A model generated the notes under the pieces. The model was given only the letters and a program-made list of their open reading frames with translations. It was not told where the DNA came from and searched no databases. Shown here one piece after another: positions 30,041-41,503 of a stretch of 64,000 bases of DNA; position 1 is the stretch's first letter, and each line of letters starts with the position of its first letter. A program made the position numbers and the translations under genes. Source of the stretch: Isoetes taiwanensis (taxonomy: Eukaryota; Streptophyta; Lycopodiopsida; Isoetales; Isoetaceae); assembly GCA_021234155.1 (NCBI GenBank), contig JAJEKV010000003.1, forward strand, positions 16,290,386 through 16,354,385, in the 5' to 3' direction.

Positions 30041-31987
30041 TGTTGCCCCCAGAGGGCAACATACTAATTGATGATTTATGCATTGAAGTTAGGTCAAGAC
30101 ATTTTGGAAGATTAAGTCAAAGAAGAGCTTGGTAGTCAACATTGATGTGGAGGTCAAACAATATCTATCTTCAAAGGTCAACACAAATATTCAAGGTCAA
30201 CTTCCCTGGAAGGTACTCCATTTGAGGTCAAAGTTAGTCAAAAGATGCTTTATAAGATTCTGGGTAAGAAGATTGGAAGATGCTTTTTGAAGATTGGAAG
30301 TTAAAGTTTGGAAGACCCCATGGTACTTGGTTCCACCCCTTAGCCATTTTTTATCCATCTTTATATTCATACCCTATTCTTACCCCTTTGAAATTTTCCT
30401 AGTTGTCTTTTCCTTATACCTATATTCTCCTTTGCTCACCTTTGCATATCACATCATGCTTTGCCTAATCCTTTTTTCTCTAATGCATTTTATCCCCATA
30501 TGAGATGTTCTTCCCATTGCTCTTCATATCTTTTGCCGCATTTTTATTTTCTATGCCACACCCTTGCAAATACCCCTAGCCTAACTCTTGTTTGCAATTT
30601 CTTATACCCTTATGCTTCACTTACCATTGTGCCCTAAGTGTTCATGTCACACATGTACCCCATGGAATATTCCAATCATGATGTCTAAACCTAGCATATT
30701 CCCAAGATATTAGGGCTACCATTGCCCCAAATGATCAAAATTCTCCAACTATTTTATGGGGAACCCCTTAAGCCATAGCCCAGCTTTTCAAAATTGCAAA
30801 ATACGGCATATTTCTGGTTTATAGCCTCAGAAATACGACCACCGTATCGCGAGATTTTTGGAAAAATACTGCCGATCAATTCTAAATCTGGAAACCTGCT
30901 CGAATCACGCCGGAATGGAATCCTTAAGCTTTGAAAACTATCTACTTTTGTATTCCCGCTCTTAAGCATCATATTAAGCCTAAATTTAAGCCCTAAGATG
31001 CCGGAACCATCAAATCTAAATTTATATACCGGGGAAACATTGACAGAAGATTTTTGAAGGCCCAGACGCATCAAACCTCAACATTGATACATGCTGAGCA
31101 TGATCTGAAGACGTTCATAAAGTTTCTGAGCATTCCACAGTTCGATTTGAGAAAATTGGACTGATTATCCTACTATGATATTATTACATGACCTTTTGAG
31201 ATCTTCTGATGATTGATTTATGATCTTATGACTTATATCCACCTTGTATTACCTTTACATCAATGAAAATTGCTTGCCAAGTGTTGAAATATTTGACTGT
31301 CATGTTTTCTTAGCCTTGCAAACAGTTTTACAGTAAGATATTCTACAATCCATTTTCGCATATGACCAGTTGCCACTCATTTCCAACTATATTTGCACCT
31401 GTGTGCACAAAAAGTTCGAGAAAAAACCACTCCAAACTCAAGTTATAATTTTTTACATTCTGTCTGACATGATTTTAGACTGTTATTCACAAAACAGTGC
31501 CAAAAAAATAGTTTTAGTGATTCAAAATAGGATTTGATTGTTTGCCTTACATCCTTGAGACCTATACATCACCTTGGTTTTGAAATTTCTCAAAAATTCC
31601 CCCTGCAACTCAAGTTCCCAAATTCTGAGATCTGTCTGTGGTTTTGACTGGTATTGACCAAAAATTGGCTCCACTTTGAGCTTGAATATCTCACAGATTT
31701 GAGCTCAGACTCGGTCAAGATTTTTTCCACTGCATGCCTATAACTTTTCTACACCAGTTACAATCATTTGACCTCAGAAATCAACTCATCTATGCCAACT
31801 ACATCGATTTGAGTGAGGACCCCTTATTTCTGAATTGGGAAAGGTATGAACATTTGATATTTGAGCTTTTTCTCTAAAAAATTCTTGTGACTGATCACCT
31901 TAAGTGATCTGGAGGTTCTAACCCCAACTTGAGCATAATTTCAAGTTGGCTTATTGTGTTTGACTCTCTAGCCAGGTTGAGGGTCAA
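30041..31987 (+). repeat. E5 3' LTR (A' subtype)
   Basis: Begins TGTTGCCCCCAGAGGG and runs to GGGTCAA at 31987, where the last CA is lost at a junction with E6. U5 hairpin at 31893-31909 with PBS-like TGGAGGTTCTAA (T variant). The ATACGG palindrome is imperfect here (30833-30847). Confidence 0.85.
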
Positions 31988-32522
31988 AAGTTGAGATCTC
32001 GCCAAAACAAGAAAATGTATGTCTCCTCCTTGATCTTCAAGAATTTGCAACTCTGCTATGGTGGTGAAGCTGAATTGCAGAGTGCTCTCTTCTTTTGGGA
32101 ATGAAAACAAGAATAAGGAGTCTAAATGGATAGCAGGACTACTTAAGACAGATGAATAAAAATGGAGAAGGGTGCACCTGTCATGGAAACACATAAACTA
32201 ATTAATCTCAAATCCTTGCAACTCTGTCATGGTGGTGAAGATGAATTTGCAGAGTGCTGTTGAGGTGTGGAAGAAAGAATAGGAGGCTGAATGGGTGGTA
32301 GGAATACTTTAAGACAGATGAAAATAGAGATGGAAGAAGGATGCTCCTGCATATGACACTTGGTAAAACATTAGTAAACATTCTCCCTTGGGATCAATCA
32401 CACTTTTCTCTGATCAGCCCATCCTACAAACACAAAACTAGTTCTTATCAAAGCAATGTGAACATAACAGAAGTCAAATTGATTCTAACTATTCTAATTC
32501 TATTATAGATTTTTTGGATATT

Positions 32523-33650
32523 TTAATGCAAAAAGAGGGACAAACAAGCATGCTGGTCCCAGTACCTTTTTAAGTGCAAGATGTTGATAGGATTTGGTAA
32601 TAGCATTCCTGAAGCAACTTCTTGTAGCCAATAAGAGTTGGTACATGCAGATTCCAGCACCACGAAAGGCCCTTCACAAATATTATCAAATTTACCAGCT
32701 GAATCTTCTTTTGACTTATTCCACTTAAGGACAAACTCTTCCTCCTTAAGGGTACCCTGTATTTTATGTGCAGCTTTGAATGCAGCCAGATCTTTAGCCT
32801 TTTTTAACAGATTAGTGTTCTCAGCTTCCATTCTATACTGTAACAAGGCATCCATTCTTTCCTGCAAGGCATGTTCAAAAGGCAAGCATAATTTATGAGC
32901 TAACCTCAAAGAAGGCAACTCAAGTTCTACTGGCAAAACTGCTTCTATGCCATAAACCACGTTGAAAGGTGTGTGATTTGTAGCTGCTTTGATAGTGACT
33001 CTATAAGCCCAAAGTGCATCCACTATTTTGACATGCCAATCCCTCTTATTGACCTCAACTGTTTTCTGCAAAATATTTTTCAACACTTTGTTAGTAGCTT
33101 CAGCTTGTCCATTACCTTGGGGGTAGTATGAAGAACTTTTGGTATGCTTGACCTTCAAAATGCTCAACAAGTTAGCAATGACTTCATTAACAAAAGGTGT
33201 ACCCCTATTAGAATGCAACTGGAGAGGAATACCAAACCTGGCACAAACATATTCATGTAGAAACCTTGCAGTTGTGAGGGCATTAGCCTGCTTCAAGGGT
33301 ATGGCTTCTGCCCACTTGGTAAAATAATCTGTGGCCACAATGATATGTTGATGCTGACCTGCAGAAGAAGGATTAATGGGGCCAATATAATCTAGCCCCC
33401 AGATCTGAAAAGGTCCTGGAGATATGATAGGGTTCAGGGCAGCTGGTAGTAAAATTCTTTTGCTAAAAATCTGGCATTGATGGCAAGTCTTTATGATCTC
33501 ATAGCAATCCCTAAAAACAGTAGGCCAGTAATATCCCGACCTGAGAATCTTTTTTGCTGTAGTATCACCAGCAAAATGTCCTCCACAGATACCTTTATGC
33601 ATTTTCCTGATAATTAGGGCAGACTCATCTTCATCTACACATCTCAACAA
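32523..33650 (-). CDS. E6 integrase
   Basis: 375 residues, nearly the whole integrase. HHCC: MHKGICGGH...CHQC (about 20-60). Catalytic Asp in GLDYIGPI, Asp in HSNRGTPF (here SNRG, so the usual Asp of SDRG is Asn), Glu in QGNGQAEATN. C-terminal CEGPFVV and LKRYWDQHACLSLFLH. The Met is internal; directly upstream a TGA at about 33659 replaces the CGA of NRDG (C to T). The Asp to Asn change would by itself inactivate the enzyme. Confidence 0.85.
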   Translation of the reverse strand: MLRCVDEDESALIIRKMHKGICGGHFAGDTTAKKILRSGYYWPTVFRDCYEIIKTCHQCQIFSKRILLPAALNPIISPGPFQIWGLDYIGPINPSSAGQHQHIIVATDYFTKWAEAIPLKQANALTTARFLHEYVCARFGIPLQLHSNRGTPFVNEVIANLLSILKVKHTKSSSYYPQGNGQAEATNKVLKNILQKTVEVNKRDWHVKIVDALWAYRVTIKAATNHTPFNVVYGIEAVLPVELELPSLRLAHKLCLPFEHALQERMDALLQYRMEAENTNLLKKAKDLAAFKAAHKIQGTLKEEEFVLKWNKSKEDSAGKFDNICEGPFVVLESACTNSYWLQEVASGMLLPNPINILHLKRYWDQHACLSLFLH

Positions 33651-33659
33651 GATTCCATC

Positions 33660-34766
33660 TCAGTTGACTTTGCACAAGACATTGTCTATCAACTTGAATT
33701 GTCTGCATTTGTCCTTGAGTCTCCTTTTTTGGCTTGAAGTGAGGCTTGGAGAGATGATCCCATATTGTAAAAAGTTTCTAATAGGTTGTTGCGATCCTCC
33801 CTTAGCTTGATCTCCTTGAGTTACCTCTAAATGTGCCACTGCAAGTGAAGTGTCAGTAGTGTCCAATTCTTCATGGTCAAAAAAAATGTAAGGCAAGTAG
33901 AGGCTAGGACTTCGTATCAAATGCAACTCCTTTACAGAAACATCATAACTTTGCAACTTACAAGCCCATCTCTGGATCCTTGGCTTATTGGTTGCCTTAC
34001 CAAATAGCAAACCCATTGGGTTTTGCTTCATGTAAACTTGGACTTGACTTTTCAGAAGCAAATGTCATTGTCTATTAATAAGAAACATGAGTGCAGCAGC
34101 ACTCTTTTCCATCCTAGTATATCTTTCTTCAAGGGCAGACCATTGTTTACTTGCAAATACTATGGTGTGTTTATCCTGCAAAATGGCTAAACCTATGGCC
34201 TTTTTAGTAACAGTGATATAAACTTCAAATGGCATGTACAAATCTGGTTTCTTCAAAAGTGTGGCTTCACATATGGATAAAATGAGAAAGTCAAAAGCCT
34301 CTTGGCATTCTGAAGTCCATGTGATAGGTATATGCTTGCTTTCAGACTTAGAAAACTTGCCTACCCTTGTCAAAATATGAGCAAAATTTGGAATATACAT
34401 CCTAAGGAAACTTTTCATACCAATAAAACTCTTAACCTGCTTTAGATTCTTGGGAGGTGCTAGCTTTTTGAGGGCTTCAATCTTATCTTGAGCAACTTGA
34501 ATACTTTGGTTGGATACTTCATGTCCTAAGAGCTGTCCTTTTGATGCAAAAAAGATGCATTTCTTTGGATTTAGATTAACTCCTGAACTCCTGCATAGAG
34601 AACAAATCTTTGCAAGTAATTCCACATGATTAGTAAGATGAAAGCCTAGACAAAGATCGTCTAGGTACACCCTGAACTCTTCAGCAGACATTGATTTGAA
34701 AATAACATCCATTGCCCTTTGGAAGGTAGCTGGAGCATTCATTAAACCAAATGGCATTCTTTTCAT
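33660..34766 (-). pseudogene. E6 gypsy RNase H and RT C-terminal half
   Basis: Two open pieces in the same frame (33660-34061 and 34065-34766) separated by a single TGA at 34062-34064 where other copies have GGA (NRQGHLLL). The right piece has MPFGLMNAPATFQRAM, YLDD, the RT connection and RNase H (FEVYITVTKKAIGLAILQ, degenerate). The left piece has the RNase H tail and linker to integrase. Confidence 0.85.
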
Positions 34767-35406
34767 GGCATATGTGCCCCAGGAGTGATAAATGAAGTCT
34801 TTGGCTGATCTTCCTCTTTAATGCTGATTTGGTTGAATCCTGAGAATCCATCTAAAAATGAGTACACCTCTTTACCTGCTATAGCATATAAGATTTCTTC
34901 TAAAAAAGGCAAAGGATAACAGTCCTTGATGGTGGCTTTGTTGAGATCTCGGTAATCAATGCAAATTCTTAAAGCACCACTTTTTTTCTCTACAGGCACA
35001 ATGCAAGATACCCATTCTGGATTAATGATTTCAATGATAACACCTGCATCTAGCATCTTATCCAATTCATCTTTGATTAATCCCATCAACGAAGCATTAA
35101 TTCTCCTCAATTTTTGAAAAACGGGTTTACAACTTTCCTTGATCTTAATTTCAAATTGGCATACCTCAGTTTTAATACCTGTGAGCTCAGAATAATCCCA
35201 AGCAAATACATCTTTCCTTTCTTCAAAAAATATTTGTATGCTCTCCTTATTTTGATATTCAATCAAATCTCCAACAAACAGAGTTCTAGTCTTACCATTT
35301 TTTGTGATTGCAATCTCTTCAGTGTCCTTTTCCTCTGATGCATCAATGGTTAGAATAGGACAAAGTGCTTTTACTTCACTAGCATCAAGGTCATCTTCTG
35401 GAATAG
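34763..35406 (-). pseudogene. E6 RT N-terminal half and aRNH/RT linker
   Basis: The open part 34763-35266 has FFEERKDVFAWDYSEL, CKPVFQKLRRINASL, INPEWVSCIVPVEKK, CIDYRDLNK and FLDGFSGFNQI. A 1-nt loss in the GGGG of ITPWGTYAMK shifts the frame at 34780. At 35406 the sequence switches to an LTR after GGAATAG, so AATAG may be one half of a target duplication. Confidence 0.8.
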
Positions 35407-37292
35407 TGTTGACCCTAAACCTGGCTTAAAGGTCAACCACAAGGAACCAATTCAAGTTTTCACTCAAGTTGGGGTTAGAACCTCCAGATCACTTGAGGTG
35501 ATCAGTCTATGCAAGGAAATCCCAAAAACAAGTTCAAAAAGTTCGAGTTCTATACCTTTCCCATTTCCAAAAAATAGTACCTTTGCCAAAACAAATGTGG
35601 TGTCGAGATGCAAATCGATTTTTTAAGTCAGATGCAATAGACTTGGTCAAAAAAGTGGTAGTTAACCAACAGTAAAACCTCTGACCAAGTCAGGGACTTA
35701 ATCTGTGAGTTATTCGAGCTCAAAGTGGGGTCAAATTTTGGTCAATAGAGGTCAAATGTAGAAAACAGTGATAAAAAATTGAGATTTGGAGTTGCCAATC
35801 ATTTTTTTGAGAAATTCCCAAGTAGATAGGTTGCAATGATGCTAGGGAAGAGGGGCAATCAATCAAATCTTCATTTGGATATGTAAAAGTATTTTTTGTG
35901 GCTAGATTTGGCAAAATACAGTCAAAACTGTCCAAACCCGAGAGCAATTTTTTTGAATTTGAGCTATACTTGATATTTTTGAATGATTCCAACTCCTTTG
36001 GACTGCACAGGTTCTAAGGATAGATGGCAAGTGGTCCAAAGGAATAGAAAAACACACTAGAATTTTCTGTAGACTATTTTGTAGCAAGAATTGTAGAATA
36101 ATATATCAGAGATGGATTTGACAACTTGGCAATCGATTTGAATTGATATGGAAGTAAATATATCATGATAACAGAATATAAGGATGCTTCATAGCTTTAA
36201 ATCACAGGAAAATAATCTTCTGAAGTCAATAAATAAGTTTTGAAGGTAACGTCAATCAAATCTTGTGGATCCAATTGAGGAGAGCTCAAGAACTTCAAGG
36301 ATCGTCCAGATCTTGCTCAGCAATGATCAATGTAGGATCTGAATACTTCTGGGCCTTCAAATTTTTCTCTGTCTTCGTTTCCCATGTATATAGATTTAGA
36401 TTTTAACGGTTCCGGCATCTTAGAGCTTAAATTTAGGCTTGATTGGATGCTTAGGGGCGGGAATACGGAAGTAGGTAGTTTTCAGAGTCCAAGGCTTCCA
36501 TTCCGGCGTGATTCGAGCAGTTTTCCAATTTTAGGGTTCTTCACTGTATTTTTTCCAGAATTTGCGCGATACGGTGGCCGTATTTTTGGGAGTATAAACC
36601 AGGAATATGCTGTATTTAGCCATTTAGAAATGTTAGGCCATGGTTTCAAAGGGTGCCTTATAAAATAATTAGATAGATAGATCAATTGAGGAGATGGCAA
36701 CCCTAATTTTTGAGGAATATGCTAGGCTTAGATACCATGCATTGGGATATTCCATGGGTAGCATGAATATTTAAGGCACAATGGTGGACAAAGCAAAGTG
36801 GTCATAAAATTCCAAGCTAGAAATGGGCTAGGGGTATTTATGAAGGTGTGATAAGAGTGGGAAAAGGGATATGAAATAAGGAGGCAAAAAGAATTAAGCA
36901 ATCAAGGTGTGATTTGGCAAAAAAATGAACAAGGGAAAATATAAGCATAAGGGGAATATGACTAGGGAAATGGGGGTAAGAATATGGATAAAAATGACTA
37001 GGAGGTGGAATCTAATGCCATGGGATCTTCCAAACTTTTAACTTCCAATCTTCAAAAATTGTCTTCCAAACTTCATAACCCAGAATCTTCTAGAGCATAT
37101 TCTTGACTAAGCACTTTGACCTTAAATAAAGTACCTCATGTGAGTTTTGAACCTTGAGCACATTGTTGTCTTGTAAAATGAACATCCTTTGACCTTCATA
37201 TCAATGTTGACTACCAAGTCCTCTTTTGACTTAGCCTTCCTAACTTCAACAAATAAACCATTCAATTAGTATGTTGCCCTTTGGGGGCAACA
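35407..37292 (-). repeat. E7 3' LTR
   Basis: 1886 bp, CA end at 35407, TG start at 37292 within the terminal palindrome (37272-37292). Palindrome ATACGG-TGG-CCGTAT at 36569-36583. Confidence 0.9.
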
Positions 37293-38132
37293 TCTCGCCA
37301 AAACAAGAAAATGGCTGGTCCCCTCAGCCACAAGGGTCTTCAGCTTGGTACCAAGGTATCTAAGTGAGAATTATGGTAAAAAGAGAATGTAAAGTGCAAG
37401 TGCTGATGGAATGCTGATGAGTGCAAGTGCTGATGAGTGCAAGTGCTGAGAAGTGCTGAGAAGTGCTGATGAGTGCAAGTGCTGATGGAATGGGGGTGAA
37501 TATGGTGGTGTGAAAAAGTGAGTGAGTGAGAAGGAGGTGAGAATGAATGTAAACATGGTAAAGTAGTGATGGGAATGGAATGTATGAGGTGATATGGATA
37601 TGTAAATGTTTGAATCTCGCCAAAACAAGAAAATGTGTGGCTTCTTGATCCTTAAAAATGCAACTCTGCTATGATGGTAAAGCTGAATTGCAGAGTGCCT
37701 TCTTTTGGGAATGAGAACAAGAGTAAGGAGTTTAAATGGATAGCAGGACCACTTATGGCAGATGAATAAAGATGGAGAGAGGGTGCACCTGTCATGGAAA
37801 CATACAAACAAGTTAAACTTGATTCTTGCACTCTGCTATGATGGTGAAGCTGAATTTGCAGAGTGCACATTTGGGGAGATAAAAATAAAAGAGCATGGCT
37901 GAATGGAGGGCAAGACCACACTGAGACAGATGAATAAAGATGGATAAAGGGTGCTCCTGCAAATGACACTTGGCAGTTAATAAAAATCCTTGTCCTGAGA
38001 CTGTTTGATAGCTCATCCTTCATGCTGGCTAATCTGTAAACATAAACTTAATGAAGACATTAGTTCTAAATTTAAGACAAAGTGAAATCCAATCTATCTA
38101 ACATCTAAATCTAATTCTAACTTGTTTAAATT
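37293..38132 (-). other. E7 3' untranslated region
   Basis: It contains TCTCGCCAAAACAAGAAAATG touching the LTR and again at about 37616, a hairpin at 37311-37331 and two units with GCAGAG/CTCTGC arms. The minisatellite at 37394-37489 is specific to this copy. Confidence 0.7.
37394..37489. repeat. Minisatellite of GTGCAAGTGCTGATGA-like units
   Basis: About seven imperfect tandem units built from GCAAGTGCTGATG and GAAGTGCTGA in the 3' UTR of E7; no other copy has it. Confidence 0.8.
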
Positions 38133-38813
38133 CTAGAGCATAAAAAGGGACAAGCAAATGTGCTGATCCCAGTACCTCTTCAGATGAATAGTGTTGATGG
38201 GATTTGGGAGTGACAAACCTGAAGTTAATTCCTTTAGCCAATATGAATTGGTGCCTGCAGGTTCCAACACTTCATAGGGACCCTCCCAAAGATTCTCAAA
38301 CTTACTGGCTGAATCCTCCCTTGATTTATTCCATTTCAGAACTAATTCTCCATTCTTGAAGGTCCCTTGTATTTTATGAGCAGCTTTGAAAGCAGCCAAA
38401 TCCTTGGTTTTTTTGAGCAAATTAGCATTCTCAGCTTCCATCCTATATTCTTCTAAATGCAAAAGGGCATCCAGTCTTTCCTGCAAGGCATACTCAAAAG
38501 GCAAACACAACTTATGAGCTAACCTCAGAGATGGAAGCTCAAGCTCTACTGGAAGCACAGCTTCAATGCCATAAACCAAGTTAAAAGGGGTATGAGTGGT
38601 TGCTGCTTTGATGGTGACTCTATAAGCCCATAGGGCATCCACTAATTTAACATGCCAATCCTTCTGATTATCATCCACTGTTTACTGATAAGGCAAGCTT
38701 TGAAGTAATCCACTTGCAAAATTAGGGGGAAGAGGTCTATCTCTAAAGGGTTCTGAAGTCTCCTGATCTTCCATTGGTTCCTGTTCTGCTGGAAACTTTT
38801 GTTTTGGAGCCAT
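38133..38813 (-). pseudogene. E7 gag N-terminus fused to integrase C-terminus
   Basis: Gag starts MAPKQKFPAEQEP at 38813 and runs about 43 residues to LPYQ. A TAA follows and then the sequence is integrase (TVDDNQKDWHVKLVDALWAYR) to the C-terminal LKRYWDQHICLSLFML. CAG is present at both parental breakpoints (PY-CAG in gag, TTG-CAG in integrase), pointing to a short-homology deletion. The deletion removed capsid, nucleocapsid, protease, both RNases H, RT and most of integrase. No functional product is expected. Confidence 0.85.
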
Positions 38814-38835
38814 GAGTTCGAAAATCCAGGTAGAA

Positions 38836-38853
38836 ATCTCGGTAGAACCTCCA
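38836..38853 (-). other. E7 primer binding site
   Basis: Minus strand TGGAGGTTCTACCGAGAT (T variant), 3 nt from the LTR. The U5 PBS-like motif of the same LTR (38925-38936) also has the T variant. Confidence 0.75.
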
Positions 38854-38856
38854 AAA

Positions 38857-40796
38857 TGTTGACCCTAAACCTGGCTTAAGGATCAACCACAAGGAACCAA
38901 CTTGAGCTTTCACTCAAATTGGGGTTAGAACCTCCAGATCACTTAAGGTGATCAATCTATGCAAGCAAATTTCAATGAAAAGTCCAAAAACTTGGAGTTT
39001 AGTACCTTTCCCATTTCCAGAAATTGACACCTTTGTCAAAACAGTTGTGGTATTGATATGCAAATCGATTTTTTGAGTCAACCACTGTAGACTTAGTCAG
39101 AAAAGATGTAGGTAATCAATGGTAAAGCTTCTGACCAAGTCAGAAAAATAGTTTATGAGTTATTCGGGCTCAAAGTGCAGTCAAAATTTGGTCAATAGCA
39201 GTCAAATCTGAAAACAGTGATCAGAGATTGGGATTTTGGAGTTGCCAGACGAGTTGTTGAGAATTTCCAAAGCAAATGTGCTTTAATGATGATAAGGAAT
39301 CTAGGCAAATGGTCAGATTGTCATCTGGATAAGCAAAAGTAATTTTTGTGACTGGATTTGGCAAGATACAGTCAAGAATAGTCAAAACAGAGTGCAAAAA
39401 TTTCTAACTCAAGTTGTGAGTGGGATTTTTTGGATTTTTCAAGACATATAGGTTCCAGATGCTTCAAGGATTGATGGCAAATGGATCAAGGGTAATCAAA
39501 AGTACTCAGGGATTTTCTGTAAAATTTTGAACAGAGGAAAAATTGTAAAGGATCATAACAGAGATAATTTCTTCAGATAGGTATCAAATTTCATTGATAG
39601 GAATGTAAATCAATCGTAATAATGTTGGATAATAATAATTCAGTACTTCAAAATCAACTTCAGGTCAATAAAAAGTTTCAATAGATAATTTCCAACCAAA
39701 TCTCTTGTGACTTGATCGGGGAGTACTCGAGACTTCCAAAATCCTTTCACCATGCTCAAAGAATGATCACAAAGAAGGTTTGTACGATTCTGGGCCTTCG
39801 AAATTTTCTCGGATCTAATTTCCCATATATATTTTCAAATTTAGTGGTTCCGGCATCTTAGGGCTTGATTTGTGGTTCATTAAGTTTAGGAGCAGCGGAA
39901 TCCAAAATAGCGGGGGTTAGGAGGGCGGTAGAATCAATTCCGGCATGATTTCAGCAATTCCTGGGATTTAGGGTTCATAACCGTATAATTCGTGAAACTC
40001 CCGCGATACGGTTCACGTATTTCCTTTGTATATGCTGGGAATATTCCTATATTTTGGGTTTTTTCGAAGTTCCTCCATGGTTTAATACTCAAGGCTCATA
40101 TTTTCTTAAGGTCTTTGCAAGCCTAGGCCATGCTATCAAGCAATTGTATTCAAATTTTAAGCTCTAGGGCCATGAAAATGATTTGAAAGAGTAGGGAACC
40201 AGTAAGGGTGTGACCATAAGTATTAGGCAAAAATGTTTGCCAAGGGGGCAACAAGGGTCCATGTGGATGGTGGAAATGGAAAATAATAAGATATGGATAT
40301 AAAAACAAGGTCTATGGTTAAGCAAAGTATGGGGTAAATGTTTATGGCAAAGAAGAAGCAAATTTGGAAGGTAATGGTGTAAAAGTGGACATATAAGAGG
40401 GATGTCATGGAAAAATTAGCAAATAATGATAACAAAATAGGTTAGGGATGTAAGAAGGGAAAAATGGCTAGGCAAAAAGCAAAGTGACAAGGATGGAACC
40501 ATATAAGGGAATCTTCCAAACTTTAACTTCCAAACTTCGAGCAATATCTTCCAAACTTCATAACCCAGGATCTTCTAGAGCATATTCTTTGACTAAGCAT
40601 TTTGACCTCAAATAAAGTACCTCATGTGAGTCTTGAACCTTGAGCACTTGTTAACTTGAAGAATGAATTCCTTTTGACCTCCACATCAATGTTGAATACC
40701 AAGATTCTTCCAAACTTTGACCTAGTCTTTTAAGATAAGTTGACCTAGTGTGAATGTATAGACCACAATTAGCATGTTGCCCTTTTGGGGGCAACA
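38857..40796 (-). repeat. E7 5' LTR
   Basis: 1940 bp, CA end at 38857, TG start at 40796; terminal palindrome with one extra loop T (40775-40796). U5 hairpin at 38937-38953. It is clearly more diverged from the E7 3' LTR than the two LTRs of 20310-27962 are from each other, which supports a composite origin. Confidence 0.9.
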
Positions 40797-41503
40797 GACA
40801 CTTGGCATGTTAATAAAAATCCTTGTCCTGAAACTGTAAAATAGCTCATCCTTCATACTGGCTAACCTGCAAACATAAACTTAATGAAGGCATTAGTTCT
40901 AAATTTAAAACAGGGTGAAATCCAACCTATCTAATGCCTAACTTTAATTCTAACTTATTTAAATTCTAGAGCATAAAAAGGGACAAGCAAATGTGCTGAT
41001 CCCAGTACCTCTTCAGGTGAATAGTGTTGATAGGATTTGGAAGTGGCATCCCTGAAGTTAATTCTTTCAACCAATAAGAATTGGTGCCTGCAGGTTCCAA
41101 CACCTCATAGGGGCCCTCCCAAAGATTTTCAAACTTACTAGCTGAATCTTCCCTTGATTTATTCCATTTCAGAACTAATTCTCCAGTCTTGAAGGTCCCT
41201 CCCTTGTATTTTATGAGCAGCTTTGAAAGCAGCCAAATCCTTGGCTTTTTTAAGCAAATTAGCATTCTCAGCTTCCATTCTATATTCTTCTAAATGCAAA
41301 AGGGTATCCAGTCTTTCCTGCAAGGCATACTCGAAAGGCAAACACAACTTATGAGCTAACCTCAGAGATGGAAGCTCAAGCTCTGCTGGAAGCACAGCTT
41401 CAATGCCATAAACTAAGTTAAAAGGGGTATGAGTGGTTGCTGCTTTGATGGTGACTCTATAAGCCCATAGGGCATCCACTAGTTTAACATGCCAATCCTT
41501 TTG
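40797..41503 (-). pseudogene. E9 3' UTR end and integrase C-terminus
   Basis: The integrase C-terminal part (KLVDALWAYRVTIKAATTHTPF to LKRYWDQHICLSLFML) is split into two frames by a 4-nt duplication (CCCT) near 41200. It ends at 41503 within KDWHVK, where unrelated DNA begins. To its left lie 160 bp of 3' UTR, then the E7 LTR. Confidence 0.8.

Larger units (their letters stand above)
31988..35406 (-). mobile_element. E6: Ty3/gypsy pol remnant
   Basis: Minus-strand 3' UTR (31988-32522), integrase, RNase H and RT up to the aRNH/RT linker, cut at 35406 by the LTR of E7. The 3' LTR is missing at the left, where E5's LTR abuts. The continuation of E6 to the right of E7 is not found. Confidence 0.8.
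35407..40796 (-). mobile_element. E7: internally deleted element with two LTRs
   Basis: 3' LTR 35407-37292, 3' UTR, integrase C-terminus joined to gag N-terminus, PBS, 5' LTR 38857-40796. About 5 kb of gag-pol is missing. The flanks are AATAG (35402-35406) and GACAC (40797-40801), which do not match, and they belong to different parts of a gypsy element (aRNH/RT linker and 3' UTR). The two halves may come from two insertions joined by recombination. Confidence 0.85.

Noticed and set aside
37394..37489. CRISPR-like repeat array
   Set aside because: Imperfect contiguous minisatellite without spacers, inside a plant retrotransposon 3' UTR.
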